Of a DNA stretch of 64,000 nt, positions 25,925 through 34,659 are shown piece after piece (positions within the stretch are counted from its first letter, which is position 1; each line of letters starts with the position of its first letter). A program made the translations under genes and the position numbers. The DNA is from Posidoniimonas corsicana (GTDB lineage Bacteria > Planctomycetota > Planctomycetia > Pirellulales > Lacipirellulaceae): positions 1,302,767 to 1,366,766 of the forward strand of contig NZ_SIHJ01000001.1 of the NCBI RefSeq assembly GCF_007859765.1, in the 5' to 3' direction. Under the pieces are notes generated by a model that had not been told where the DNA came from, made no database searches, and saw only the letters and a list, made by a program, of their open reading frames with translations.

Positions 25925-26944
25925 TTGCACGCCGTGCCAGTCCCGCTCCCCCCCAGCGATGCGCCACCAACCGGCGAGCAATGCGACTCGGCGGCGCCGG
26001 AGGCGACGCCGCTGGGCGCTGACCGGCGGCGGGTGCTGCTGCTCGTCAACCGCAAGGCCGGGGCAGGGCGGGGCGCCCGGAAGGTAGCGGAGGCGGAAAC
26101 GCTGCTCCGCGAGAGCGGGTTGGACCCCTGCCGGCTGCAGACGCCCGACGAGCTGACCGAAGCCGCCGCCGAAGCCATGGCCCAGCAGACCCTGCGGGCG
26201 GTCGTGGCGATCGGCGGGGACGGCACCGTCGGCCTCGCGCTCAACCGGACCCCCGCGGGAACTGCGCTGGCCGTGATGCCGGCCGGCACCGAGAACCTGC
26301 TCGCCAAGTACCTGGAACAGCGGGCCCGGCCGCGCGAGCTCGTCGACCTGCTGACGGGCGGCGTGGAGGTCCGGCTGGACGCCGGCGAGGCCAACGGGCG
26401 GCTGTTCGCCCTGATGATCAGCGTCGGCTTCGACGCGGACGTCGTGCACCGGGTGCACAGGAGCCGCCGCGGCAACATCACCCACCTGGCCTACGCCAAA
26501 CCCTTCTTCGACGCCCTGCGTATCTACAAGTACCCCAGCCTGCGGGCCGCCTGGCAGGGCCCCGGGGCCGATGCGGCGGGGGGCGCCACGGGTCGGTGGC
26601 TGTTCGGCATGAACCTGCCGCGTTACGCTCAGGGGCTGCCGATTTCGCCGGAGGCGTCTGGCACCGATGGGCTGATCGACCTGTGCGTGTTCAAACGCGG
26701 GTACGCGTCGTCGGCGGTGTGGTACCTGTGGAACCTGCTCCGCCGCCGCCACCACCGGCTGCCGAGCGTGTCGATCACACCGTGCCGGGAGTTCTCCGTC
26801 GAGTCCGATGAAAAAGTTCCTTACCAGCTCGACGGCGACCCGGGCGGGTTCCTGCCGGTCACGGTCCGGTCGATGCCGCAGCGGCTGACTTGCATCGTGC
26901 GGCCCGACATCGCCGCGCGGCTTGGTTTTCGGCTGCCGAGTTAG
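25925..26944 (+). CDS. Diacylglycerol kinase catalytic-domain family protein
   Basis: 339 residues; start uncertain (TTG 25925 or GTG 25934, neither with a strong ribosome site). The DAGK catalytic fold is clear: VLLLVNRKAGAGRG, then VVAIGGDGTVGLALN with the GGDGT nucleotide loop near residue 97, PAGTENLLAKYL, and the C-terminal beta domain with SGTDGLIDLCVF and PYQLDGDPGGF. Family members phosphorylate diacylglycerol, undecaprenol-like or sphingoid lipids at the membrane face. The first 30 residues are a Pro/Ser-rich extension. Next to kdsA (48 bases), which points to envelope lipid metabolism. Confidence 0.87.
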   Translation: MHAVPVPLPPSDAPPTGEQCDSAAPEATPLGADRRRVLLLVNRKAGAGRGARKVAEAETLLRESGLDPCRLQTPDELTEAAAEAMAQQTLRAVVAIGGDGTVGLALNRTPAGTALAVMPAGTENLLAKYLEQRARPRELVDLLTGGVEVRLDAGEANGRLFALMISVGFDADVVHRVHRSRRGNITHLAYAKPFFDALRIYKYPSLRAAWQGPGADAAGGATGRWLFGMNLPRYAQGLPISPEASGTDGLIDLCVFKRGYASSAVWYLWNLLRRRHHRLPSVSITPCREFSVESDEKVPYQLDGDPGGFLPVTVRSMPQRLTCIVRPDIAARLGFRLPS

Positions 26945-26992
26945 CCGCTTTCAACACGTTTCGCTCTTCGCCCCCAACTCAGCCCGACCCCT

Positions 26993-27820
26993 GTGCCGAA
27001 TCACCCCGCCAACGTCGGACCGTATCGCTGCGGAGAGGGGCAGCCGCTGCTGCTGATCGCCGGGCCGTGCGTGCTCCAGAGCGAAGAGCTCGCCCTGCAG
27101 ATCGCCCAAGGCCTGATGCAGGCGGTCGAGCCGCTGCCGATCAACCTCGTGTTCAAGGCGTCATTCGACAAGGCCAACCGCACGAGCCTCGACGCATACC
27201 GCGGGCCGGGCCTCGAGGAGGGGCTGCGTATCCTCCAGTCGATCGGCGAGCAGACCGGCCTGCCCACCACAACCGACCTGCACGAGCCGCACCAGGCGGC
27301 CGCGGTCGGCCAGGTGTGCGACCTGCTGCAGGTGCCCGCCTTCCTGGCGCGGCAGACCGACCTCCTGACGGCCGCGGCCGCCACCGGCAAGACTGTGAAC
27401 GTCAAGAAGGGGCAGTTCATGGCGCCGTGGGACATGGAGCACGTCGTGACGAAGCTGGCCGGCTCGGGCTGCGACAACATCCTGCTGACCGAGCGGGGCA
27501 CCTTCTTCGGCTACGGCCGCCTGGTCAACGACATGCGGGCCCTGGTGCAGATGCGGCAGCTCGGCGTGCCGGTGGTGTTCGACGCCACCCATAGCGTGCA
27601 GGAGCCCGGCGGCTTGGGCGGGGCCACCGGCGGCAACCGCGAGATGGTCGAGCCGCTCGCCTGCGCGGCGGCCGCGCTCGGCGTCGACGCGCTGTTCCTC
27701 GAGACCCACCCCGACCCCGACCAGTCCCCGAGCGACGGCGCCAACATGGTCCCGCTCGCCGACCTCCCCCGGCTGCTCCGCCGCATCACGACGATCCGCG
27801 AGGCGGCCCTGCACTCATGA
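26993..27820 (+). CDS. kdsA: KDO-8-phosphate synthase, metal-dependent type
   Basis: 275 residues, GTG start. Condenses phosphoenolpyruvate with arabinose-5-phosphate to KDO-8-phosphate for lipopolysaccharide. Motifs: [63 protein letters not shown] and DATHSVQ. The four metal ligands of the Aquifex-type enzyme are all present as C26, H200, E237 (FLETHPDP) and D248 (SDGANM), so this should be the metal-requiring class, not the E. coli metal-free class where the Cys is Asn. Its stop overlaps the next start by ATGA, so the lipoprotein is translationally coupled. Confidence 0.95.
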   Translation: MPNHPANVGPYRCGEGQPLLLIAGPCVLQSEELALQIAQGLMQAVEPLPINLVFKASFDKANRTSLDAYRGPGLEEGLRILQSIGEQTGLPTTTDLHEPHQAAAVGQVCDLLQVPAFLARQTDLLTAAAATGKTVNVKKGQFMAPWDMEHVVTKLAGSGCDNILLTERGTFFGYGRLVNDMRALVQMRQLGVPVVFDATHSVQEPGGLGGATGGNREMVEPLACAAAALGVDALFLETHPDPDQSPSDGANMVPLADLPRLLRRITTIREAALHS

Positions 27821-30048
27821 ATCGATCCGCCTACGCGCCGTTTCTGAACCTCGCCGTCCTGCTGGCCCTCGCCGGCACGCTGCTGGCGCCCGCCGGGTGC
27901 CGCCAGCGCCAGGAGTCGCGCTACTCCGCCGGTTCGGGGGGGATGGGGTCCGCCAAAGAGGCGGCCGCCATGCTGGAGTCGGACTTCGTCAAGCTAGACA
28001 ACCTGCCGGACAGCATCCCGCTGGAGCTCAGCCCCCCGACGGTGCTGCTCGACTCGCGGTTCAGCTCCGACGGGAAGGATGTCGAGGTGACGGTTTCGCG
28101 TCCCGAAGGGATCGCCGGCGCGCCGTGGAACACGCTGGAGATCGTCAGCGGCAACGCCAACTTCCGCGACCTGGGCGTGCGACCGAACGACATCATCAAG
28201 CTGTACATGTTCCCCGACAGCGAGACCCGCGACCGCCAGAACGCGACCGGCGAGGTCGACCCGCAGATGGTCACCCACGAGGCGACCGACCTGCTTGTCG
28301 CCCAAGTCCTGGACGACCTCAAGCTGCAGGTGATTGATGGCATCCGCCCACCGGGCAACCTATCGATCCGGGTGCCGGAGGAGCTCTACGCCGAGACCTT
28401 CGGCCTGCGCATCGACCAGCTCGACGACCTCCGCGCCCAGGGCAAGGTCGACGCGTTCGGCGTCAACATCCCCGCCGAGAACGTCGCGTTGGACCAGCTC
28501 CACAACCTGGTTCCTACGATCGCGTGGCCGCCGCGGATTGAGATCTGGCGCAACAAGGACGCCAAGATGCAGGCCATCACCCGCGCCCTCGGCAGGTACG
28601 CGCGGAACGGCGAGCCTGCGCTCGGCTGGGAGCCGACGCCCGACGCCGATGAGCTCGCGAGGCTGACCGAGAGCTTCAACCGCTGGCTCCGCTCCCGCAA
28701 GCAAACCAATCCGGTCGACCCGCCGGAGCTGCTGGCGTCGCTGCCGGCCGAGCTGCGGGAGAAAGCCCCGGTAGCCGACTACATCAGCCCCGACGCCCTC
28801 AACCGCGACACCTTCGCCGTCCACGAGGGGCGGCTGATCCAGCAGGCCTCTTGGGCCCGCGACATCGCCGCCTGGAACGCGGGCGACGCGTTCGACCCGC
28901 TGCCGCGGGCCGAGCGTCTGTTCGACTGGGTGGTCCGCAACGTGACCCTCTCGAACAGCCCCCGCCTGCGGAACCACCGCCCGTGGCAGACGCTTGTCTT
29001 CGGCCGCGGCAACGCGGCGAAGCGGTCGTGGCTGTTCGCCATGCTGTGCCGCCAGCAGCGGATACCGTGCTGCGTGATCACGCTGCCGGCCGGCGACCAG
29101 GGCGGGGGCGACTGGCTGTGGTGCGGCATCGTCGACCACGACCAGCTCTACCTGTTCGACCCGCAGCTCGGCCTGCCGCTGCCGGGCCCCGACGGCAAGG
29201 TGCTAACGTTCGCCCAGGCGCAGGCCGACCCCGGGCTGCTCGATTCGTTGAGCCGCCCCGACCTCTCCTACCCGGTCGACGCGGACAGCCTGGCCAACGC
29301 CGAGTTCGCCGTTGTGGCCGAACCCCTCTCGCTCAGCAGCCGTGCCCAGCAGCTCCAGCAGCAGCAGAGCGGCAGCTCCGCCATTGTGCTGACGGTCGAC
29401 GCCGACGAGGCCGCCAAGCTGCTGGAGCAGGCCCCCGGCGTGTCGGACGTTGTGCTCTGGCGCCACCCGTTCGAGAACCTCCGCCGCGAGCTGGTGCTGG
29501 GCGCGGCATCGAACGCGGCCGCCGAAACCGCCCGCAACGCCGCAGCGCTCGACCTGCGGCCCTTCGCCTGGTCGCCGCGGCTGTGGCAGGCCCGCCTGCT
29601 CTACTTCCGCGGCATGCTCGAAACCGAACGCGAGGCGAAGAAGAAGGGCGTGCTGCACGACCCGATCAACGACCACCGGGCCGCCGCCCAGCTCTACCTC
29701 CACCCGCGGGTCCGCCCCTCGGAGAAGACCCTCAGCCAGGCGGTTCCGAACACCGAGCGGCTGCAGATCTACCACCGCACCAAGGCGGACGCCACGCTGT
29801 GGCTCGCGGAGCTCAAGAACGAGGAGGGCGAGCACGCCCAGGCGCTGCAGTGGTTCGACCGGGTGGACGTCGACGACCCGGAGAACGACCACCTGCGTGA
29901 TGCGGTGCGCTACGGCAAGGCCCGCGCGCTGGAGGGCCTCGGCCGCAACGAGGAGGCAGCCGAGCTCTACCGCGGCGACGACTCGCCGCAGCGGCTGGGC
30001 AACCTGATCCGGGCCGACCGGCTCGCCGCCGACGCGAACCAGCCGTAG
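27817..30048 (+). CDS. Large lipoprotein with degenerate transglutaminase-like domain
   Basis: 743 residues. Lipoprotein signal ends LLAPAGC at residue 28. The central region (about 355-455) follows the transglutaminase-like pattern: [11 protein letters not shown], then [20 protein letters not shown] leading to IPCCVITLP, and [20 protein letters not shown]. The canonical cysteine position after R-G is alanine and the usual HAW histidine is missing, so it is probably not a working protease or cross-linker. C-terminal 620-743 has TPR-like helices. Overlapping the kdsA stop by four bases, it is translationally coupled to an LPS gene, which suggests an envelope role. Conserved planctomycete family; function unknown. 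Confidence 0.75.
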   Translation: MNRSAYAPFLNLAVLLALAGTLLAPAGCRQRQESRYSAGSGGMGSAKEAAAMLESDFVKLDNLPDSIPLELSPPTVLLDSRFSSDGKDVEVTVSRPEGIAGAPWNTLEIVSGNANFRDLGVRPNDIIKLYMFPDSETRDRQNATGEVDPQMVTHEATDLLVAQVLDDLKLQVIDGIRPPGNLSIRVPEELYAETFGLRIDQLDDLRAQGKVDAFGVNIPAENVALDQLHNLVPTIAWPPRIEIWRNKDAKMQAITRALGRYARNGEPALGWEPTPDADELARLTESFNRWLRSRKQTNPVDPPELLASLPAELREKAPVADYISPDALNRDTFAVHEGRLIQQASWARDIAAWNAGDAFDPLPRAERLFDWVVRNVTLSNSPRLRNHRPWQTLVFGRGNAAKRSWLFAMLCRQQRIPCCVITLPAGDQGGGDWLWCGIVDHDQLYLFDPQLGLPLPGPDGKVLTFAQAQADPGLLDSLSRPDLSYPVDADSLANAEFAVVAEPLSLSSRAQQLQQQQSGSSAIVLTVDADEAAKLLEQAPGVSDVVLWRHPFENLRRELVLGAASNAAAETARNAAALDLRPFAWSPRLWQARLLYFRGMLETEREAKKKGVLHDPINDHRAAAQLYLHPRVRPSEKTLSQAVPNTERLQIYHRTKADATLWLAELKNEEGEHAQALQWFDRVDVDDPENDHLRDAVRYGKARALEGLGRNEEAAELYRGDDSPQRLGNLIRADRLAADANQP

Positions 30049-30063
30049 CCCCCGGGATCCTGC

Positions 30064-31011
30064 ATGCGGCGTTTCCTCGCAGAGCGGTGGTTCCTGGTCG
30101 TGCTGATGGCGTCGCTGATTGGCGGGCTGGCGTTCAGCCCGCAGCTGGCGGCGATCCCACGCTACTCGCCCAAGCTGGGCGTGATCGCGGTGGTGATGCT
30201 CGCCACGTCGCTCGCCACCAACTTCGCGCTAGCGTTGCGGGCCCGCGACAGCTGGTCCGCGGTGGCCCTGGCGCTGTTGGTAAACGCCGGCGCCGCGCCG
30301 CCGCTGGGGTGGCTGATGGGGCGGCCGCTCCCCCCGCTGATGGCCGAAGGGCTGGCGGTTGCCATGTGCGTGCCGTGCACCATCGCCGCGGCCATCGTCT
30401 GGACCCGCCGGGGCGGGGGCAACGACGCCGCCGCCGCGCTGACCAGCATGATCTCCAACTTCTCCTGCTTCCTCGTGCTGCCGCTCTGGACCGGCCTGCT
30501 GCTGGGCGCCACGGTCGACACCAAGCCCGGCGAACTGATGGTCAAGCTGCTGCTTGGCATCGCCGCGCCTATGCTGCTGGGTCAGGTGCTGCGGCTGGCG
30601 CGGCCGGTCGGGCGATGGGCGGACGACAAAAAGGCTGCGCTCAGCCTGGTGGCGCAGTGGGGCGTGCTGCTGATGGCGCTGCTGGGCGCCATCGAAGCCG
30701 GCAACGCCATCCTGGCCAGCGAGTTCCGGCCGTCGGCGGCCGATTGGCTGCTGATGGCAGCGGTGATCATCGTGCTGCACCTGGCGCTGCTCGCCATCGC
30801 CGCGGCCGCGGCCCGGCTCGCGGGCATCGGCCCGGCCGACGCGCTGGCGGTGATCGTCGCCGGCAGCCAGAAGTCGATGGCGGTGGGCGTGGGGGTGGCG
30901 CTCCAGTTCGGCCCGATGACCATCTTCCCGCTGATCACCTACCACTTTGTGCAGTTGCTGATCGACACGCTGGTGGTCGACCGGCACCGCCGCCGGCACG
31001 CCGACGCTTAG
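30064..31011 (+). CDS. BASS-family (bile acid:sodium symporter-like) transporter
   Basis: 315 residues with about ten transmembrane helices. Family-specific stretches: VPCTIAAAIVWTRRGGGNDA followed by ALTSMISNF (crossover helix of the first repeat) and VIVAGSQKSMAVGVGVALQF followed by FPLITYHFVQLLIDT in the second. This corresponds to the SBF-like branch (YfeH type) of sodium-coupled organic anion symporters. Substrate unknown. It starts 15 bases after the lipoprotein stop, so it may share the transcript, and is followed at once by a 7-base-stem hairpin. Confidence 0.88.
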   Translation: MRRFLAERWFLVVLMASLIGGLAFSPQLAAIPRYSPKLGVIAVVMLATSLATNFALALRARDSWSAVALALLVNAGAAPPLGWLMGRPLPPLMAEGLAVAMCVPCTIAAAIVWTRRGGGNDAAAALTSMISNFSCFLVLPLWTGLLLGATVDTKPGELMVKLLLGIAAPMLLGQVLRLARPVGRWADDKKAALSLVAQWGVLLMALLGAIEAGNAILASEFRPSAADWLLMAAVIIVLHLALLAIAAAAARLAGIGPADALAVIVAGSQKSMAVGVGVALQFGPMTIFPLITYHFVQLLIDTLVVDRHRRRHADA

Positions 31012-31028
31012 CGGACCGCATCGGTCCG
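31012..31028 (+). terminator. Candidate terminator hairpin after BASS transporter gene
   Basis: CGGACCG-CAT-CGGTCCG, a perfect 7-base stem with a 3-base loop, begins on the base after the TAG of the transporter gene and is followed by GTTTCC. The U-tract is short, so efficiency is uncertain. Confidence 0.5.
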
Positions 31029-31123
31029 GTTTCCTGCAGTTCGAGGCAGAAACCGACCACCCCGACGGGTAGAATTAGTGGGTGCGGACGGTCGCCGGCC
31101 GGAAGCACGGCTGAGTTGGGTCC

Positions 31124-31165
31124 CGACTTTTGCCCCTATCGGGTGCACAGGAGGGACAAAAGTCT
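31124..31165. repeat. Inverted repeat pair 1, AGGGACAAAAGTC type
   Basis: Left arm CGACTTTTGCCCCT (31124-31137) and right arm AGGGACAAAAGTCT (31152-31165) are complementary at 12 of 14 positions, separated by 14 bases. Same element as the perfect pair at 31242-31289. Confidence 0.65.
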
Positions 31166-31241
31166 CTGGTCGTGATCTTCCCCGTATGCTGCAAACCCTT
31201 GTGTGAGAAAGACTAACGCTCATCGAGGGACGGATGATGTG

Positions 31242-31289
31242 CCGACTTTTGTCCCTAAGGATCGAGTTGGCGTATGAGGGACAAAAGTC
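31242..31289. repeat. Inverted repeat pair 2, AGGGACAAAAGTCG, perfect
   Basis: CGACTTTTGTCCCT (31242-31255) and AGGGACAAAAGTCG (31276-31289) are exact complements, 14 bases each, with a 20-base spacer. Together with pair 1 there are four copies of this element in 166 bases. Confidence 0.75.
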
Positions 31290-31451
31290 GCTCCGGCGGC
31301 GGGCGCCGACCGAGGGCCGCCCCGCCCGGCCGGGCTTGAGCCCCGGTCATGGCGCCGGTATTCTTAAAGATTCTCCGGTCCCCACGGACATCCACCGGGC
31401 CTGCCGCCCGGGATCAGATCTACCAGGTTCAGCCAGACCAAGGCGAGCACG

Positions 31452-31685
31452 ATGAAAGACGGCATCCACCCCAACTACCAGGAAACGGAAGTCCACTGCG
31501 GTTGTGGCAACACCTTCACCACGCGGAGCATCCGCAACGAGCTGAAGGTCGACATCTGCAGCGCCTGCCACCCGTTCTTCACCGGCAAGGTCAAGTTTGT
31601 GGACACCGCGGGCCGGATCGACAAGTTCAAGAAGAAGTTTGCCGGCGCCAATTACGGCAGCCTCGGCAAGAAGGGGAAGAAGTAG
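31452..31685 (+). CDS. rpmE: 50S ribosomal protein L31
   Basis: 77 residues, [20 protein letters not shown] start, with the zinc-ribbon cysteines C16, C18 and the later CSAC pair in [19 protein letters not shown]. This is the zinc-containing C+ form of L31, part of the ribosomal central protuberance. Followed after 60 bases by prfA and then prmC, a common bacterial grouping of translation-termination genes. Confidence 0.97.
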   Translation: MKDGIHPNYQETEVHCGCGNTFTTRSIRNELKVDICSACHPFFTGKVKFVDTAGRIDKFKKKFAGANYGSLGKKGKK

Positions 31686-31745
31686 CTGGCGGCCGGCGGC
31701 TCACGTCCCTGCCCCTGCCACCCTGCCTTCCCCCCTTCCTGAACC

Positions 31746-32819
31746 ATGCGCGAACTACTCGACTCTAAACTCGCGCGCTTCGAACAGCTTGAGCAGGACA
31801 TGCTCGACCCGGCCGTGCAGGCCGATTCGAACCGCATGTCGGCGGTGGCGCGCGAACACGGCTCGCTCGCCAAGCTGGCCGGCAAGTACCGGCACTTCAA
31901 GGACGTCGCCCGCCAGATCACCGAGGCCCGCGAGATGGCCGACGGCGACGACGCCGACATGCGCGAGCTGGCCGAGGCCGAGCTGCCCGAGCTGATCAAA
32001 GAGCGCGAGTCCGTGTGGGACGAGCTGCTGGGCATGACCATCGGCGGCGAGGACGCCAACCGCGCCCGCTGCATCATGGAGATCCGCGCCGGCACCGGCG
32101 GCGACGAGGCCGCCCTCTTCGCCCGCGACCTGTACGAGATGTACAAGCGTCACGCCGAGGCGAAGGGCTGGAAGTTGGAGATCATGGACGCCAGCGCCAC
32201 CGAGCTGGGCGGCTTCAAGGAGATCAGCCTGTCGCTCGAGGGCGAGGGCGTGTTCCGCGAGCTGATGTACGAGTCGGGCGGGCACCGCGTGCAACGCGTG
32301 CCCGAGACCGAAACCCAGGGCCGCGTGCACACCTCGGCCGCCACGGTGGCCGTGATGGCCGAGCCGGAAGAGGTGGAGATCGAGCTGAAGCCCGAGGACT
32401 ACCGCCTGGACAAGTTCTGCGCCAGCGGCCCCGGCGGCCAGCACGTCAACAAGACCGAATCCGCCGTGCGGCTCACGCACCTCGAGACCGGCATCGTCGT
32501 GCAGTGCCAGGACGAGAAGTCCCAGCACAAGAACCTGGCCAAGGCGCTCCGCGTGCTGAAGAGCCGGCTGTACGACCACCGCAAGCAAGAAGAAGACAAG
32601 AAACGCTCCGACGAGCGCAAGAGCCTGGTCGGCTCCGGCGACCGCAGCCAGCGGATCCGCACCTACAACTTCCCCCAGAACCGGCTGACCGACCACCGCA
32701 TCGGCCTGACCATCCACAAGCTGGACCAGATCATCGCCGGCGACCTGCAGCCGGTCACCGACGGCCTGATCGACTACGAACGCCAGCAGCAGCGCGACCA
32801 GATGGAGGGGCTGGACTGA
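31746..32819 (+). CDS. prfA: Peptide chain release factor 1
   Basis: 357 residues, the usual length. Recognises UAA and UAG and triggers peptide release. The GGQ catalytic motif is in [18 protein letters not shown]; the stop-codon-reading P-x-T motif is PET in [16 protein letters not shown], a normal RF1 variant, and distinguishes it from RF2 (SPF). No frameshift site, as expected for RF1. The substrate of the methyltransferase encoded just downstream (prmC) is the glutamine of this GGQ. Confidence 0.97.
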   Translation: MRELLDSKLARFEQLEQDMLDPAVQADSNRMSAVAREHGSLAKLAGKYRHFKDVARQITEAREMADGDDADMRELAEAELPELIKERESVWDELLGMTIGGEDANRARCIMEIRAGTGGDEAALFARDLYEMYKRHAEAKGWKLEIMDASATELGGFKEISLSLEGEGVFRELMYESGGHRVQRVPETETQGRVHTSAATVAVMAEPEEVEIELKPEDYRLDKFCASGPGGQHVNKTESAVRLTHLETGIVVQCQDEKSQHKNLAKALRVLKSRLYDHRKQEEDKKRSDERKSLVGSGDRSQRIRTYNFPQNRLTDHRIGLTIHKLDQIIAGDLQPVTDGLIDYERQQQRDQMEGLD

Positions 32820-32833
32820 TTGCGAGCATGTTT

Positions 32834-32918
32834 CCCTCCCCCTTTGGGGGAGGGTTAGGGTGGGGGTGAAGCGGGTACCGGGGCGCCCCCACCCCGGCCC
32901 TCCCCCAAAGGGGGAGGG
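32834..32918. repeat. 35-base imperfect inverted repeat with nested palindromes
   Basis: Arm 1 (32834-32868) and arm 2 (32884-32918) are inverse complements with about three mismatches and a 15-base spacer. The outer 21 bases of each arm are themselves palindromic: CCCTCCCCC-TTT-GGGGGAGGG in arm 1 and the equivalent with AAA in arm 2. It fills the gap between prfA and prmC. This G/C-run design is typical of dispersed intergenic repeat units (MITE- or REP-like). Confidence 0.8.
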
Positions 32919-32946
32919 AGAAGCCCTACGCAATCAACAATCCGCA

Positions 32947-33834
32947 ATGACTGACTCCGCCCCCTGGACCATCGGCCGGCTGCTGAGCTGGACCACCGAC
33001 CACTTCGCCAAGGTCGAGTCGGACTCCGCCCGGCTGGACGCCGAGGTGCTGCTGGCGCACTCGCTGGGCCGCGAGCGGATCATGCTCTACGCGGCCTTCG
33101 ACGAGGTCCCCCCGGCCAACATTCGCGACAAGTTCAAGGCGTTGGTGAAGCGCCGCGGCGAGGGCGAGCCGGTCGCGTACCTGGTGGGCAGCCGCGAGTT
33201 CTACTCGCTGCCGTTCGAGGTCACGCCGGACGTGCTCATCCCGCGGCCCGAGACCGAGCTGATCGTCGTGGCGCTGACCGACCGGGTGAAGGCGCGCCCC
33301 GCCGCCGACGCCCGGCTCAAGATCGCCGACATCGGGACCGGCAGCGGCGTGCTGGCCGTGTGCGCGGCCAAGTACGTCCCGAACGCAGACATCCTGGCCA
33401 CCGACGTCAGCCCCGCGGCGCTCGCGGTCGCCAAGCGGAACGCCCAGCGGCACAAGGTGGACGACCGGGTCTATTTTGTGGAGGCGGACCTGCTGCCCGC
33501 CAACAAGCCCGACATGCGGCTGGACTACATCGTCAGCAACCCGCCGTACATCACCTCGGAGGAGATGACCGAGCTGGACAAGGATGTCCGCGACTTCGAG
33601 CCGCACCTGGCGCTTGACGGCGGACCCCAGGGCACGGACGTCATCGAGCGGCTGCTGCCGGCCGCCGCCCACCACCTGAAGCCCGGCGGGTCGCTGCTGA
33701 TGGAGATCAGCCCGATGATTGCGCCGCGGGTGGAGCAACTCATTGACCAGACCCCAGGCCTAGAGCGTCGGCCGACCATCCGCGACCTCGCCGGTCACGC
33801 GCGGGTGGTCGAGGCGGCCCGCAGCAACGACTGA
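32947..33834 (+). CDS. prmC: Release factor glutamine methyltransferase
   Basis: 295 residues from ATG 32947; the open frame extends upstream through the intergenic repeat and is not coding there. Methylates the GGQ glutamine of release factors using SAM. Visible: helical N-terminal domain, IPRPETELIV, the SAM motif ADIGTGSGVLAVCAA, TDVSPAALAVAKRNA and the substrate-binding NPPY in VSNPPYITSEEM. Genomic position after prfA agrees. Confidence 0.96.
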   Translation: MTDSAPWTIGRLLSWTTDHFAKVESDSARLDAEVLLAHSLGRERIMLYAAFDEVPPANIRDKFKALVKRRGEGEPVAYLVGSREFYSLPFEVTPDVLIPRPETELIVVALTDRVKARPAADARLKIADIGTGSGVLAVCAAKYVPNADILATDVSPAALAVAKRNAQRHKVDDRVYFVEADLLPANKPDMRLDYIVSNPPYITSEEMTELDKDVRDFEPHLALDGGPQGTDVIERLLPAAAHHLKPGGSLLMEISPMIAPRVEQLIDQTPGLERRPTIRDLAGHARVVEAARSND

Positions 33835-33839
33835 CCGCC

Positions 33840-34604
33840 ATGCACCCAGGATCCCCTTGGCTCGCCCTCCTGCCCCTCGACGCGGAGCGTCTGCCCGACC
33901 TGGAGCAGGTCGGCGCGCTGCTGGCCGAGCGTTTCTCGGAAGCCGCGCCGCCCGAGGCGACCAGCGTCACCGACCGCGGGGTCACCTTCCGCTGGGGCTC
34001 GATCAACGGCAACTACACGCTGGTGGACCGCCCCATCCCCTGGGAGCGGCTCGAGGGACCGTGCGCCACCGCCTGGTACTGGCCCGAAGCCGCGCCGGCG
34101 CTGCGGGGGCACTCGTCCCACCTGTTCCTGACGCTGGTCGACGATGAGAAGAAGCCGATCCACACCGCCACCCGGATGACGCGTCTGGCGGCCGCGCTCG
34201 CGCTGGCCGCGGACGCCACTGGCATCGTATGGGGCCCCAGCGGCATGGTGCACCGCCCCGAGGATTTCGCCGGCCTGGCGGCCACCATCACGCCGCAGGA
34301 CCTGCCGCTGCACCTGTGGATCGACTTCCGCGTCACGCAGCACGAGGACTCCGACGCGCTGGCGCTCTTCACCACCGGGCTGGAGTCGCTGGGCCACCGC
34401 GAGTTTGAGGTGCCGTTCTACGCCGGCGAGGCCCAGCACCTGGCCGGCACGGCCTACAACGTAGCGCACTACGTGCTCGAGAAAGGCCCCATCCTCAAGG
34501 ACGGCGAGGCCGTCGGTCTGCCGGACGGCGGCCAGGTAAACGTGAACCTGGGCCCATCGATGATCGACCCCGATCAGGAAGTCGTGCAGCTGACGTTTGA
34601 ATAG
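33840..34604 (+). CDS. DUF4261 domain protein
   Basis: 254 residues, cytoplasmic, starting 5 bases after the prmC stop, so cotranscribed. The middle fits the DUF4261 pattern: WYWPEAAPALRGHSSHLFL, HTATRMTRLAAALALA, GIVWGPSGMVHRPEDFAGLA and LPLHLWIDFRVTQH. Members occur near type VI secretion or toxin loci and in isolation; no function is established. Nothing in the surroundings indicates secretion or immunity here. Confidence 0.75.
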   Translation: MHPGSPWLALLPLDAERLPDLEQVGALLAERFSEAAPPEATSVTDRGVTFRWGSINGNYTLVDRPIPWERLEGPCATAWYWPEAAPALRGHSSHLFLTLVDDEKKPIHTATRMTRLAAALALAADATGIVWGPSGMVHRPEDFAGLAATITPQDLPLHLWIDFRVTQHEDSDALALFTTGLESLGHREFEVPFYAGEAQHLAGTAYNVAHYVLEKGPILKDGEAVGLPDGGQVNVNLGPSMIDPDQEVVQLTFE

Positions 34605-34611
34605 AGTCAGA

Positions 34612-34640
34612 CCAAGAGCCGCGAGCGTAAGCTCGCGGAG
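34612..34640 (+). repeat. REP-like hairpin, left copy beside transposase
   Basis: 29-base unit CCAAGAGCCGC... ending GCGGAG, containing the perfect hairpin CCGCGAGC-GTAA-GCTCGCGG (34619-34638). The same unit lies inverted at 35292-35320, on the other side of the transposase gene. Also positioned to act as a terminator for the converging DUF4261 and transposase genes. Confidence 0.75.
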
Positions 34641-34659
34641 CAGCACCACACGCACTCCG

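Larger units (their letters stand above)
31012..31451. other. 440-base intergenic region with GGACAAAA inverted repeats
   Basis: Between the transporter terminator and rpmE I see no gene. The middle (31124-31289) carries two inverted pairs of a 14-base element. The last 160 bases are GC-rich leader sequence before rpmE, with AGGCGAG ahead of its ATG; a promoter for the translation genes is expected there but cannot be pinpointed. Confidence 0.5.

Noticed and set aside
31746-32819. PrfA with a missing PAT motif
   Set aside because: The P-x-T motif is present as PET, a common variant in RF1, so this is not an anomaly.
32860-32946. Extended N-terminus for PrmC
   Set aside because: The open frame upstream of 32947 is made of the intergenic inverted repeat and encodes GPPPKGEGE-like sequence not found in PrmC.
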